A stretch of 64,000 bases of DNA from Hymenobacter glacialis (lineage in GTDB: Bacteria; Bacteroidota; Bacteroidia; Cytophagales; Hymenobacteraceae), in assembly GCF_001816165.1 (NCBI RefSeq), contig NZ_MDZC01000090.1:118307-182306 (forward strand). The letters are read 5' to 3'. Every line of letters starts with the position of its first letter. Positions within the stretch are counted from its first letter, which is position 1. The position numbers were made by a program, and so were the translations under genes. This document shows positions 28,438-37,368 of this stretch, in pieces. Under the pieces are notes generated by a model that was not told the origin of the DNA, ran no database searches, and was given only the letters and a program-made list of their open reading frames with translations.

Positions 28438-31176
28438 ATGACGGATACTTACACTCGGGAAACGTGGGCTCGCTGCCTGCAAAAACTTGGCTTGGCAGCC
28501 GTATTAGTGGGCGGCACTGCCGTGGCGGCCCAAGCCCAGGCGCTGAACTACACGACAACCAACACGACCAACCTCGCGGGCACCTATACTGATTTGGGTA
28601 CTACGGGCACGGCTATCACTACCCTCAACACGGACGATGCCAACTCAGCCGTCCAAAACATTGGCTTCACTTTTACTTATAATGGTGTGAGCTTCACGCA
28701 GTTTGTGCTGAACACCAACGGCGCCATGCGGTTGGGCAATGCTGCTCCGTCGGTACCCAACTTGTTCGCCGAGTACGAAAACGGCCAATTGTCTGGCGTC
28801 GACCCAATTTCAAGTGCGAGTCCGGCCGATGTCAACCTGCTGATGCCGTTCAACTTCGACTTGGAATCGGGGACGGGCGGAGCCGAATACCGGGTAACGA
28901 CCACGGGTACGGCTCCCAACCAAGTCTGCACCATCCAGTGGAAGAACGTGCGCGACAAGACGGGCGGCAGCTCCTCGCAGTACGACAACTTTTCTTTTCA
29001 GGTAAAGCTGTACCAAACCTCCAACGTTGTGGAGTTTGTGTATGGCGCGGCCACACCGGCACTAACTGGGACCGAGACGGTTCGCTTCCCCACAGTGGGC
29101 ATCAAGGGTTCGGGCAGTGGGGCCGGGCAAACCGTTCTGGGAAACAAAACCCAATCGGGGGCAGCTTGGTCTACCACTGTTTTTATCACAGGGCAATACG
29201 GCAACAGCACGCACAATTTCCGGCGCTCGGTTGGGCCTGATGCTGGCCGCACGTACCGCTTCACGCCGGCTACACTCCTTGCGAAAGACCTTTCGGTGTC
29301 AGCCATTTACACCTTAGGCAAAATTGCTACTCCAAGTGCGTTACCGCAGCAAATCCGGGCGTACGTATCCAATTTGGGCACCACGGCTCAAAACGGCGTG
29401 GTTATCACGCTAAACATGACGGGAGCCAACACCCTGACCCAAACGGTGACGGTGAACCTGGGCGTGGGTGTTCGTGGCACAGTAGCGTTTCCAGCGCTAC
29501 CAGCTACGCTCGCTCCTGGCACCAACACCATTACGGTAAGCGTGGCCAGCGATGAGAACGACACCAACAATTCGGCCACGGTAGCCCAGCTAGTCACCGC
29601 CGACCGCCTGAGCTACATCGACCAGGCCCAGCCCGCTAACGCGGGTGCCCTGAGCTATGGAGCAGTAGGCGGCGTGCTCAGCGTGAAATACACCGTACCC
29701 AACCCCGTAGTAGTAAAAGAGGCCTTGATTTCGTTTGCCCCTATTGCGAATAATAACAGCTCCTACCAAGTGGTGGTGCACGATGCGACAGGCACGGGCG
29801 GTGTTCCCGGCAACCTGATTTACTCCTCCCCACCCCAGAATCGCACGGCTGCTGGCGGTGATGTTACCGTTGCACTTCCTTCCTTGCAGCTTTCCGGTTC
29901 GTTTTACGTCGGCGTGCAGGAACTGGAGGCTCCTGGGGTAGCCATTCTCAGTCAGAATGAAGTACCCCTGCGGGCTGCTACGTTCTACATCTCGGCCAGT
30001 GGCTCCGCTCCGTGGACCGATTTGGCTACTACTACCTTCACCCGTCGCTTAGCCATTGAAGTTGGTCTTGCGCCCGCGCCAAGCTGCGCGGCTCCTACCG
30101 CTTTGGCCGTAACCAGCGTGACGCCCACCACGGCAGTTATCTCCTTCACCGACGCCACCACCTCGGGTAGCTATCAGTTGATTTACGGCCCGGTAGGGTT
30201 CCAGCCCGCCACAAGCGGTACCACCGTCACGGCTACTTCCAGCCCTGCTACCCTTACCGGCCTGCAGCCCGGCAGCCTGTACCAGGTGTACGTGCGCACC
30301 AACTGCACCGGCGGCGGCACCAGCTTGCTCACGGGCCCCCTCAACTTCAGCACGGGCTGCGCCGCAACCACGGTTTTCGCCGCTTTCCCCTACGCTGAGA
30401 ACTTCGACAACCTACCTGTTGGCCAGGCCCTGCCCTGCGGATTCACGACCCTAGACGGCAACAACGACGGCACTACCTGGGCCGTTTCGACAGTTAACCC
30501 GAACTCAGGCAGCAGCAGCATTCGCTACAATGGCCTGACCCTGAACAATGTGGCAGCCAATGATTGGTTCTTTACTCCTGCCCTGACCCTGGCGGCCAAC
30601 ACGCGCTACCAGGTAGCCTTCCGCTACCGCGGCGAGGGCATTGCCAACAGTCCCTCTTCCTACACCGAGAGCCTGGAAGTGACCTCGGGCTCGGCTCCTA
30701 CGGTGGCCGCCCAAACCAACGTGCTGTACACCAACGCTGCCATCACCAACACGTCGTATGCGCTGGCCAACGGCACTTCCACGCCTGCAGTGGCCCTGCT
30801 CCCCGCCGGGGCCGGAACACAGTACATAGGTTTCCGCGTCAAGAGCGCCGCCAACCAGGGCATCCTGTATATCGACGACATCGTCGTCACCGCCACGGCC
30901 GTTTCGGCCAACTCGGAGGCGCTGCTGCGTGCCATCAGCGTGTACCCTAACCCATCGACCACGGGCCTTTTCGACCTCGCAATTCGCGGTGCTAATGCCA
31001 AAGGCGGCCTCGATGTGTTGGTTACCAACACCCTCGGCCAGCGTGTGTACTCGGGCTCGGCCCGCGACAACTACACCAACAAGCTCGACCTGACCAGCCT
31101 CGCGCCCGGCATCTATTACCTACAGGTGCGCAACGGCAGCGAGTACACGACCAGCCGCGTGAGCATTGCCAAGTAA
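28438..31176 (+). CDS. large secreted adhesin-like protein with T9SS sorting domain
   Basis: A 912-aa extracellular protein. A signal peptide ends around VAAQAQA. A beta-rich N-terminal domain follows, then a CARDB-like Ig domain (DLSVSAIYTLG..., about residues 285-385) and a fibronectin type III domain (CAAPTALAVTSVTPTTAVIS, about 543-640). A jelly-roll/choice-of-anchor-like domain follows (ENFDNLPVGQALPCGFTTLD), and the type IX sorting domain closes the protein (ISVYPNPSTTG...LAPGIYYLQV). It has no catalytic motif, so adhesion or surface structure is likely. I chose ATG 28438 for the signal peptide. Confidence 0.82.
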   Translation: MTDTYTRETWARCLQKLGLAAVLVGGTAVAAQAQALNYTTTNTTNLAGTYTDLGTTGTAITTLNTDDANSAVQNIGFTFTYNGVSFTQFVLNTNGAMRLGNAAPSVPNLFAEYENGQLSGVDPISSASPADVNLLMPFNFDLESGTGGAEYRVTTTGTAPNQVCTIQWKNVRDKTGGSSSQYDNFSFQVKLYQTSNVVEFVYGAATPALTGTETVRFPTVGIKGSGSGAGQTVLGNKTQSGAAWSTTVFITGQYGNSTHNFRRSVGPDAGRTYRFTPATLLAKDLSVSAIYTLGKIATPSALPQQIRAYVSNLGTTAQNGVVITLNMTGANTLTQTVTVNLGVGVRGTVAFPALPATLAPGTNTITVSVASDENDTNNSATVAQLVTADRLSYIDQAQPANAGALSYGAVGGVLSVKYTVPNPVVVKEALISFAPIANNNSSYQVVVHDATGTGGVPGNLIYSSPPQNRTAAGGDVTVALPSLQLSGSFYVGVQELEAPGVAILSQNEVPLRAATFYISASGSAPWTDLATTTFTRRLAIEVGLAPAPSCAAPTALAVTSVTPTTAVISFTDATTSGSYQLIYGPVGFQPATSGTTVTATSSPATLTGLQPGSLYQVYVRTNCTGGGTSLLTGPLNFSTGCAATTVFAAFPYAENFDNLPVGQALPCGFTTLDGNNDGTTWAVSTVNPNSGSSSIRYNGLTLNNVAANDWFFTPALTLAANTRYQVAFRYRGEGIANSPSSYTESLEVTSGSAPTVAAQTNVLYTNAAITNTSYALANGTSTPAVALLPAGAGTQYIGFRVKSAANQGILYIDDIVVTATAVSANSEALLRAISVYPNPSTTGLFDLAIRGANAKGGLDVLVTNTLGQRVYSGSARDNYTNKLDLTSLAPGIYYLQVRNGSEYTTSRVSIAK

Positions 31177-31213
31177 TCGAGCACTCGATTTATAACTACT
31201 GGATGTGAAAAAT

Positions 31214-31325
31214 AATTTGGTGTCGAACGCCTTTTCAATTCTCGCTGTTGCCCCAGTTATTGCTTCTATTCAGAACAATAAGCGCGTTCAAAGGCTGCGA
31301 ATAAGCTTGGCTTCGACACCAAATT
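31214..31325. repeat. 14-bp inverted repeat spanning 112 bp
   Basis: AATTTGGTGTCGAA (31214-31227) recurs in inverted orientation as TTCGACACCAAATT (31312-31325), a perfect 14-bp match with an 84-bp interval. It lies between two genes for type IX-secreted proteins. It may be the ends of a tiny non-coding element or a regulatory structure. Confidence 0.7.
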
Positions 31326-31339
31326 TCACCTTCCGGAAA

Positions 31340-31377
31340 GCTAGTACCCTGCAGCCCTGGCGCTGCAGGGTACTAGC
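31340..31377 (+). terminator. perfect 15-bp hairpin upstream of the M36 protease
   Basis: GCTAGTACCCTGCAG (31340-31354) pairs perfectly with CTGCAGGGTACTAGC (31363-31377) across an 8-nt loop. It has no strong U-run, so it may be a rho-independent-like stop for the upstream gene, an mRNA stabiliser or a protein-binding palindrome. Confidence 0.5.
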
Positions 31378-31451
31378 CCGGTTACCCTTTCTGCTACCAG
31401 CCTCGCAACGGCTGTCCTTCACGTTTCTAGTTCTTCAACACTTCACTTTAC

Positions 31452-34247
31452 ATGACTCTGAATCCTACTAATTTGGGCTATCGCACCCTGGCCTTGGCCA
31501 TTGCGCTGGCGGTACCGGGTCTGGCGCTGGCGCAGCAAACGCCAGTGAACGAGGCGCTAGCCTCCTTCTCGGTCAAAGCCAAAGCCCAAAGCGGCCTGAG
31601 CGCCGCCGACGTGGCCAATCCCTACGTGAGCAGCTCATACTACGACGCCAGCACCGGCCTCACCCACACCTACCTCAACCAGCGCGTGAACGGCCTAGCG
31701 GTATTCAACGCCACGGGTGCGGTGCACACCGACAAAAACGGCAAAGCCGTACTGGTAACGCAGGACTTCATGCCGGGCGCGGCAGCAGTGGCACCTTCGG
31801 CTACGCCGGCCCTCTCGCCCGAGCAAGCCGTGGGTGCGGCGGCCAAAAACCTGGCGTTGCCGCGCCCAGTGGCGTTGCAGCGCGTGGTTGAAGGCCGGGC
31901 CGCCGATGGCATTGTGTTCAACAAAGGCGGTATTTCGGAGGAGAACATCCCGGTGCGCTTGATGTACATGCGCGTCGCCAACAAGCTCGTGCTAGTGTGG
32001 AACGTGAGCATTGCCCAACTCGACCAGGAACACTACTGGAACGCCCGCGTGGATGCCAACACCGGCCGCTTGGTTGACCAGAACGACTACGTGGTAGGCG
32101 AGCGTGCTACTTTCCAGGAGCACGTGCTTCAGCACCAAAGCCAGCGCCAGCCGCTGACAGCAAAGCAGGTAACGGCCCCGCGCAAGGCTTCTGGAGCCAA
32201 GGGCACGCTGGGTGCGCCCAACAGCCTGACGGTGATTCCCGTGCCGTTCGAGAGCCCGGATGTTTCGCCGCGCGTGGTCGTCCCCTTCAGCTCGACCAAC
32301 CTGCTGTATTCGCCTGTTGGCTGGCAGGTGGGCGACCCCAAAGCCCCTGCCGGCTTTTTCCCGGATAGCTACTCGCTGCTTTCAAGCGGCAAGCAGCTCA
32401 CCCGTGGCAACAACGTGGCTGCCTACGACGACAACGGGACCCCCACGTCGGGCAACGGCGACCTGAACTCGACCACCACCTCGCCTGATGGCGGCCCAAA
32501 CCGCGACTTCGACTTTCCTTTTGACCAGACCAAAGGCCCTCGTGACCCCGGTAACCTAGCGGCCGGCACCACCAACCTGTTTTATTGGAACAACATGCTC
32601 CACGATGTGATGATGAGCAAGGGGTTCGACGAGGTTTCGGGTAACTTTCAGTTCAAAAACCTCACCAATCAAGGCTTGGGCAACGACTTCGTGCGGGCCG
32701 AAACCCAAGACGGCAGCGGCCGCAATAACGCCAACTTCTCGACGCCGCCCGACGGCAGTTCAGGACGGATGCAGATGTATCTGTTCGACAACCGCAACCT
32801 CAACAACCTTACCGTAACTGGTCCGGCTGGTGCGGCGGGCACCTACAAATTTGGCACCGCCAGCTTCGGCCCGGCAATTCGGACTTTCCCCACTGGGTTC
32901 AGCGGTGAGATTGTGGTAGTGAATGACGGCGTCTCGCCCGATGGGGGCGTTAGCTCCTGCGCTACGCCTTACGTGAACGCGGCCGCTGTGCAGGGCAAGA
33001 TTGCCTTGATAAAGCGCGGCGGCTGTACTGCCCCTGCCACCAACAATTTCAGCGATAAAGTTAAATTCGCGCAGCTCAACGGGGCCATTGGGGCCATTAT
33101 TTATGATTCCAATCCTGCAGGTACTGCTCCCATTAGCTTGGGCGGTACGGATGCCAGCGTTACCATTCCCGCAGTTGGTATCAGCGGGGTTGACGGCGAG
33201 CGCCTGCGGGCTGCCTTGACTGCTGGTAGTGGAGTGGTGTCGAGCATTGCCACCGTTGGCCCGGACTTCGACGGGGCCTTCGACAACGGCGTAGTTTCGC
33301 ATGAATTCGGCCACGGTATCTCGAATCGCCTCACCGGCGGCCCGGCCAACGCCAGCTGCCTCAACAGCGCCGTTGGCAACCAAACCATGGGCGAAGGCTG
33401 GAGCGACTTCTTTGCGCTGTGGATGACCACTCGCCCCGGCGACAATGGCCGCACCAGCCGCTACATCGCTGCCTACGACAACAACGAACCATTTGGCGCA
33501 GGTCCTGGCATCCGCAACAAGCCTTACACCACGGATTTCACCAAGAACAACTACACCTACGCGCAGTTGGGCACGGGACCTGGGCAGTCCCAGGCCACCC
33601 ACGACGTGGGCGAAGTATGGGCCACGGTCCTGTGGGATTTGAACTGGCAGTTTATCAACAAATACGGGTACGAAACCGACTTTTTCAGCCCCAACGGCGG
33701 CAACAACAAGATGCTGAAACTGGTGCTTGACGGCTGCAAGCTGCAAGTGTGCAACCCCGGTTTCCTCGACGGGCGCGACGCCATCCTGCGCGCCGACTCC
33801 CTCACCAACCGCGCCGCCAATGCCGACCTGATTTGGAACGTGTTTGCGCGTCGGGGCATGGGCTTCAACGCCGTGCAGGGCGACCGCACCAACGGCACCC
33901 CCAAGGTGACTGGTATTGTGGAGGGCTTCAGCCTGCCCCCCAATGCCAAGGTGATTGTACTGTCCAACAAGAACGGCGCCTTTGCCGGCAACTCGCTGGA
34001 AGCCTACCCCAACCCCGCTCAGGACGTCCTCACCGTTCGCACCCAGCTGACCAGCGCCGCCCCCATGCAGGTGACCATGGTTGACCTGTTGGGCAAAACC
34101 GTGTTGCGTTCGGTATCGGTACCAGTTGCACAAATGCAGAAAAGCGGCATTGATCTGAACACCAGTCAGGTTGCCCCAGGCATTTACATGGTGCGCGTTA
34201 CCACCACCAGCGGTACGTACAGCACCAAGGTTAGCATTCAGCACTAA
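31452..34247 (+). CDS. M36 family metallopeptidase (fungalysin-type) with PA and T9SS domains
   Basis: A 931-aa secreted protease. A signal peptide (ending near ALAQQ) leads into an FTP-type propeptide (about residues 30-220, LNQRVNGLAVFNATGAVHTD). The M36 catalytic domain is interrupted by a PA domain (about 490-590, GKIALIKRGGCTAP). The zinc site is HEFGH (617-621) with the third ligand in MGEGWSDFF (E648). A type IX sorting domain ends the protein (EAYPNPAQD...VAPGIYMVRV). It would degrade extracellular proteins for nutrition. A strong terminator follows. Confidence 0.92.
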   Translation: MTLNPTNLGYRTLALAIALAVPGLALAQQTPVNEALASFSVKAKAQSGLSAADVANPYVSSSYYDASTGLTHTYLNQRVNGLAVFNATGAVHTDKNGKAVLVTQDFMPGAAAVAPSATPALSPEQAVGAAAKNLALPRPVALQRVVEGRAADGIVFNKGGISEENIPVRLMYMRVANKLVLVWNVSIAQLDQEHYWNARVDANTGRLVDQNDYVVGERATFQEHVLQHQSQRQPLTAKQVTAPRKASGAKGTLGAPNSLTVIPVPFESPDVSPRVVVPFSSTNLLYSPVGWQVGDPKAPAGFFPDSYSLLSSGKQLTRGNNVAAYDDNGTPTSGNGDLNSTTTSPDGGPNRDFDFPFDQTKGPRDPGNLAAGTTNLFYWNNMLHDVMMSKGFDEVSGNFQFKNLTNQGLGNDFVRAETQDGSGRNNANFSTPPDGSSGRMQMYLFDNRNLNNLTVTGPAGAAGTYKFGTASFGPAIRTFPTGFSGEIVVVNDGVSPDGGVSSCATPYVNAAAVQGKIALIKRGGCTAPATNNFSDKVKFAQLNGAIGAIIYDSNPAGTAPISLGGTDASVTIPAVGISGVDGERLRAALTAGSGVVSSIATVGPDFDGAFDNGVVSHEFGHGISNRLTGGPANASCLNSAVGNQTMGEGWSDFFALWMTTRPGDNGRTSRYIAAYDNNEPFGAGPGIRNKPYTTDFTKNNYTYAQLGTGPGQSQATHDVGEVWATVLWDLNWQFINKYGYETDFFSPNGGNNKMLKLVLDGCKLQVCNPGFLDGRDAILRADSLTNRAANADLIWNVFARRGMGFNAVQGDRTNGTPKVTGIVEGFSLPPNAKVIVLSNKNGAFAGNSLEAYPNPAQDVLTVRTQLTSAAPMQVTMVDLLGKTVLRSVSVPVAQMQKSGIDLNTSQVAPGIYMVRVTTTSGTYSTKVSIQH

Positions 34248-34270
34248 GCGGCCTGCTTCCATCCTTTTGA

Positions 34271-34302
34271 AAAGAGCTCAGCTTCGGCTGAGCTCTTTTT
34301 TT
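34271..34302 (+). terminator. terminator after the M36 protease gene
   Basis: The perfect stem GAGCTCAGC-TTCG-GCTGAGCTC has the very stable UUCG tetraloop and is followed by a T7 run. It lies about 25 bp after the stop codon. Confidence 0.93.
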
Positions 34303-34841
34303 GCTTTTATACATCCCTTGCGCACTGTCCGGTCCAGTATTTTTCCTCGCGCAAGTGCCTTAGAGGTGCTGACCGAAATAAACAGCTTACTGGCTTACCA
34401 CCATTTACTGACGCAAAGAAATTGTCCCTTTAAATGACCCAGCCTAAAAAAACCAACTGAAGCGACAAAGTGATGTAAGCCGAGGTCATTGCCCCCTTCG
34501 GCAACCGCGTTGTTTTTGCTAAGGCCTGTGGACAAAGGGAAGGCCTGATAATCATAAATCAATCGTAAATTCCTCTGCTGTTTCACGTTAGACACTCACG
34601 CTTTGCTATCTTATTGCTTACACAGCCTGTATACTGCTTCGGTCGGCACTACCGGTCCAGTAAGATGCTGGTCGGTTCTTGAGACCGAAATGGTCATTTG
34701 ATAGTAAATAGTTTTACACTTCTTCCTGCTGGTTTCGGGCATAGTTGGGAACATCTGGTCTGTCTTGTGCGTGTAAGGTGAGTCCACGGTACTCTCATCG
34801 GTTGTAGCAGGCCCTGGGGTCTAAGATTTCCCTTATTTCTT
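34303..34841. other. intergenic region after the M36 terminator
   Basis: About 540 bp with no supported gene. A minus-strand open frame across 34694-35116 overlaps the real plus-strand gene and resembles no family. No tRNA, repeat or clean promoter was recognised. Confidence 0.5.
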
Positions 34842-35318
34842 ATGCGTTTTCTCTTTCTTGCCGCTGCAATTGTCGCTTTGGGTGCTGCCCATCCGGCAAG
34901 CGCCCAACTCACCAACGTTACTACGGCCCAGACCAGCGATGCTGATGGCCGCATTGCAATGTCTTCGCGCTCTTCGTCTGCAGCAGCCCAGCCCATGCGG
35001 CTAGCCTGCGCGCCTATTGTTGGCAATGTATTCGAAGCCAATGGCGAGCCCTTGCGGGGAGCTACCCTACTGATAAAAGGCACGCACCAGGTGTACGTCA
35101 CTGACTCCGAAGGCAAGTTTCAGTTCACAGACCCGGTGTACGAAGGCCAGATTCTCACGATTGGAGCAGCGGGATACGTTAGCCGCGAAATTCCCCTGGC
35201 CGATTGTTCGCTACCGCGCCTGGTATTAGCCAAAGAGCCCACTGCGCGCATCAAACAAACCGGCAAACGAGCCGGCCAAGTGGTCCGGCTGAACAACCGT
35301 AGCACAAACCTCAAATAA
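34842..35318 (+). CDS. secreted protein with a carboxypeptidase-regulatory-like domain
   Basis: A 158-aa exported protein. The signal peptide MRFLFLAAAIVALGAAHPASA is followed by a Ser-rich segment and a CarboxypepD_reg-like beta-sandwich (about residues 65-135: GNVFEANGEPLRGATLLIKG...VTDSEGKFQFTDP...YVSREI). This domain usually begins TonB-dependent receptors or stands alone on surface proteins; here it is alone and ends in a basic tail. Its function is unknown. Confidence 0.75.
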   Translation: MRFLFLAAAIVALGAAHPASAQLTNVTTAQTSDADGRIAMSSRSSSAAAQPMRLACAPIVGNVFEANGEPLRGATLLIKGTHQVYVTDSEGKFQFTDPVYEGQILTIGAAGYVSREIPLADCSLPRLVLAKEPTARIKQTGKRAGQVVRLNNRSTNLK

Positions 35319-35454
35319 GCGAAGGGGTAGCCGCCAGCCGCATCATTCCCCGCAGTGCGTCTTTTCCTGCTTCCACATGGCCTGTAGCCAGGCTGTGGCG
35401 GCGTGCTCCTTGGTAAAGCGCTCTACGTAGCAGGGCCATGATTCCAACTCCCGG

Positions 35455-35496
35455 AAAAAGAAAATACCCACCTGATAAAGGTGGGTATTTTCTTTT
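35455..35496. terminator. bidirectional terminator between convergent genes
   Basis: Perfect 12-bp arms AAAATACCCACC (35461-35472) and GGTGGGTATTTT (35480-35491) enclose a 7-nt loop, with an A-run before and a T-rich run after. It lies between the plus-strand gene ending at 35318 and the minus-strand gene ending at 35602. The rest of 35319-35601 holds nothing recognisable. Confidence 0.85.
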
Positions 35497-35601
35497 GTAG
35501 CGCTCCCTCCTGAGACCGCGCTAACGGCTAATACTGCATCAGGGCCAGCTTTTACTCTAAATCGTCCCGGTTTGTGTCCCGGTATGGCATCGATATGCGC
35601 C

Positions 35602-36228
35602 TTATCCGTTCGGATACTCCTCGCGCAGAATTTTCTCAATCTCATACCGGTTTCCCATGATTAGCGTCCGAAAATCTATAGCTTTTTCAAAATCGGCCCG
35701 GTCCTTCAGATACTCGTAGTGCTGATTATACTGCCCCGTTTGTAACCATACCGTGATAATCGTCCGGCCTTCCTCGTATCGATGCACTACACGGTTCACA
35801 TGGTAGCGGCCCGACCCAGCGTAGCGCTGAAGAAAAGGTACTTCTACCTCCTCTCCCACGCGTGGAGTGACGGGTAGACGGCAAGTGAAAAAAGCCTGGT
35901 TTGCGAAGTCCTCAATGAGGAAATGGTGCTCTACCGCCGGGAACTGCAGTACATCCGTCTCTTCTGCAATAGCACTGAGGAAATCCTCGTGCAGCAGCGT
36001 AACCCAGCGGCGTAGGACTGCCGACGTTAAGCTGAATTGCTGCTGCAGGTCTTTACCAACTGGCAACGGGTCTTCTTCCCCGATTTTCAATAACACTTCA
36101 ATAAGTGCATCGTATGGCTTCCCGCGTCCTTTGAGCCAGTGCAAAACCGGTTTGGCATAGCACAGGTCAAGAAAAGCATCCTTCATGCGGGGAGGCGTTT
36201 TCGAGTTGGGGTCAGCAGAAATCCGCAT
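35602..36228 (-). CDS. hypothetical protein beside the phage repressor
   Basis: A 208-aa protein I do not recognise. The first ~95 residues are helical and resemble a winged-helix-like segment (VGKDLQQQFSLTSAVLRRWVTLLHEDF). The C-terminal half is beta-rich with charged residues (VEVPFLQRYAGSGRYHVNRVVHRYEEG). No signal peptide or membrane segment is seen. It lies 82 bp downstream of the S24 repressor on the same strand and may be a lysogeny-module or host-boundary gene. Confidence 0.7.
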   Translation of the reverse strand: MRISADPNSKTPPRMKDAFLDLCYAKPVLHWLKGRGKPYDALIEVLLKIGEEDPLPVGKDLQQQFSLTSAVLRRWVTLLHEDFLSAIAEETDVLQFPAVEHHFLIEDFANQAFFTCRLPVTPRVGEEVEVPFLQRYAGSGRYHVNRVVHRYEEGRTIITVWLQTGQYNQHYEYLKDRADFEKAIDFRTLIMGNRYEIEKILREEYPNG

Positions 36229-36310
36229 TTCTTCGGAAGGCTATTGTTCTACGGGAAGGCATTAGCTCAGCCATCGAATGGCTAACCAATTTAATGCCCT
36301 TTCCAGCCCA

Positions 36311-37051
36311 TTACTCCACCCGGCCCCGGATAATATCCACCACCTTCCACAGGCCGCGAATATCCTCCCCAGCCACGGTCAATATGCCCGCCCGCGGATT
36401 GTCGGAGTTTAGCACCAAGTGCCGCTTCGTCATCAGGTCGTTGTCCTTGATGCGCTTTACGGTTAACTGGTTGCTGAACGCCACCACGTACACCCCGCTT
36501 ACTGCATACTTAATATCCTCCATAGCCAGTGGCGTCACGGCCACCAGCATTCCGGCGCGGAGCTGCGGCTCCATTGAGTCGCCATCAATCTCAAATACCA
36601 GCGTTCCATCTTTCCGCAGTTCGGGGCTTGGGTTGTAGATGCGAATCATCTGAAGCTGGCCATAGTCGCCATCCGACCCAATCATGTCCACGAAGCCGGC
36701 CCGTACCGGTACTGGCACAAACGGACAGTCGATGTAGTCAGCATCGACAAACTTGCCCGAGTACAGCACATCGCCGCCCAAGGGGCTATGCTCCTGCATA
36801 GGGCCGGTACCGAACCAAAGCCAGTTGCGGCTTACCTCTAACTCGGCCACGATGGTTTCCATCACTTCCGTGCTAGGCTGGTGCCGGCCGCCTTCAAGTT
36901 GCGCCACCGTGGGCCGCGAGATTCCCAGCATATCAGCCATTTGCTGCTGAGTCAGGCCGCGGGCCTGCCGGACAACTTTCAGGCGTTCCGCCATGCTCAA
37001 TTCGGGCATTGGGCTGACCGAACTGATTTTTTTGCGTTCAAGCGTAGTCAT
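36311..37051 (-). CDS. phage-type repressor, XRE helix-turn-helix plus S24 peptidase
   Basis: A 246-aa CI/LexA-like repressor. The N-terminal helix-turn-helix (RARGLTQQQMADMLGISRPTVAQLEGG, spread over residues ~29-55) is joined to a C-terminal S24 self-cleavage domain. The Ser nucleophile lies in DGDSMEPQLRAG (S159) and the Lys in QLTVKRIK (K199). It should repress the divergent early genes and be inactivated by RecA-assisted self-cleavage after DNA damage; the Ala-Gly cleavage pair is probably RAGF near residue 115. It has its own consensus promoter at 37102-37131. Confidence 0.92.
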   Translation of the reverse strand: MTTLERKKISSVSPMPELSMAERLKVVRQARGLTQQQMADMLGISRPTVAQLEGGRHQPSTEVMETIVAELEVSRNWLWFGTGPMQEHSPLGGDVLYSGKFVDADYIDCPFVPVPVRAGFVDMIGSDGDYGQLQMIRIYNPSPELRKDGTLVFEIDGDSMEPQLRAGMLVAVTPLAMEDIKYAVSGVYVVAFSNQLTVKRIKDNDLMTKRHLVLNSDNPRAGILTVAGEDIRGLWKVVDIIRGRVE

Positions 37052-37052
37052 T

Positions 37053-37084
37053 TTGTAACATTTAGTAACTATTACCTACATTTG
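37053..37084 (+). promoter_or_regulatory. early (rightward) promoter of the Cro-like gene
   Basis: TTG (37053-37055), 21 nt, then TACATTTG (37077-37084) fits the Bacteroidota promoter and points to the gene at 37126. The region also carries GTAAC words at 37055-37059, 37065-37069 and 37107-37111. The -7 element overlaps one arm of the inverted repeat CATTTGAGT. Confidence 0.6.
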
Positions 37085-37128
37085 AGTCCTTAATTCGTTT
37101 CCAAAGGTAACAGAACAAAACTCAAATG
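37079..37128. promoter_or_regulatory. operator-like inverted repeat between repressor and cro
   Basis: CATTTGAGT (37079-37087) and ACTCAAATG (37120-37128) form a perfect 9-bp inverted repeat. One arm covers the rightward -7 box; the other lies inside the leftward promoter spacer and touches the start codon of the Cro-like gene. The two could bind a repressor dimer pair and loop. Confidence 0.55.
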
Positions 37129-37131
37129 CAA
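37102..37131 (-). promoter_or_regulatory. leftward promoter of the S24 repressor gene
   Basis: On the minus strand TTG (37131-37129), exactly 19 nt, then TACCTTTG (37109-37102) is a perfect TTG-N19-TAnnTTTG match. The predicted leader is about 45 nt. The promoter overlaps the 5' end of the Cro-like gene. Confidence 0.72.
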
Positions 37132-37368
37132 CCACTTGAAACTTTAACTACGCCGGCCACCCTGCGAACGTTGCTGCCGCACGGCGCAATTTCCAGCATT
37201 GCCCGCTCGCTCAAAATGTCCCACACGGCCGTGTCTAAGGCATTGCAGAAGGCAAAGCCCACCCATCCCGCCGTAGCCGAAGCCGTGCGCCTCATCAAGG
37301 AAGCAGGCAGCCAGGCAGTACAGCACGACCTAACCCAGCTAAGCGGCCAGGCCGCCCCGCTACGATGA
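37126..37368 (+). CDS. Cro-like helix-turn-helix protein
   Basis: An 80-aa basic protein with a helix-turn-helix in IARSLKMSHTAVSKALQKAK (about residues 25-44). Its position, divergent from the S24 repressor and at the head of the early operon, is that of a Cro or early activator. It overlaps the next gene by 4 bp. Family identity beyond the helix-turn-helix is not certain. Confidence 0.72.
   Translation: MQPLETLTTPATLRTLLPHGAISSIARSLKMSHTAVSKALQKAKPTHPAVAEAVRLIKEAGSQAVQHDLTQLSGQAAPLR

Noticed and set aside
32760..34262. 500-codon minus-strand frame opposite the M36 protease
   Set aside because: Shadow of a protein with clear catalytic motifs on the plus strand; composition is Gly/Val/His-biased and not protein-like.
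34694..35116. 140-codon minus-strand frame overlapping the regulatory-domain protein
   Set aside because: The plus-strand frame has a signal peptide and a recognisable beta-sandwich domain; the minus frame has neither.
35343..35645. 100-codon minus-strand frame downstream of the phage-border gene
   Set aside because: It contains the bidirectional terminator hairpin and no recognisable fold; considered noise.
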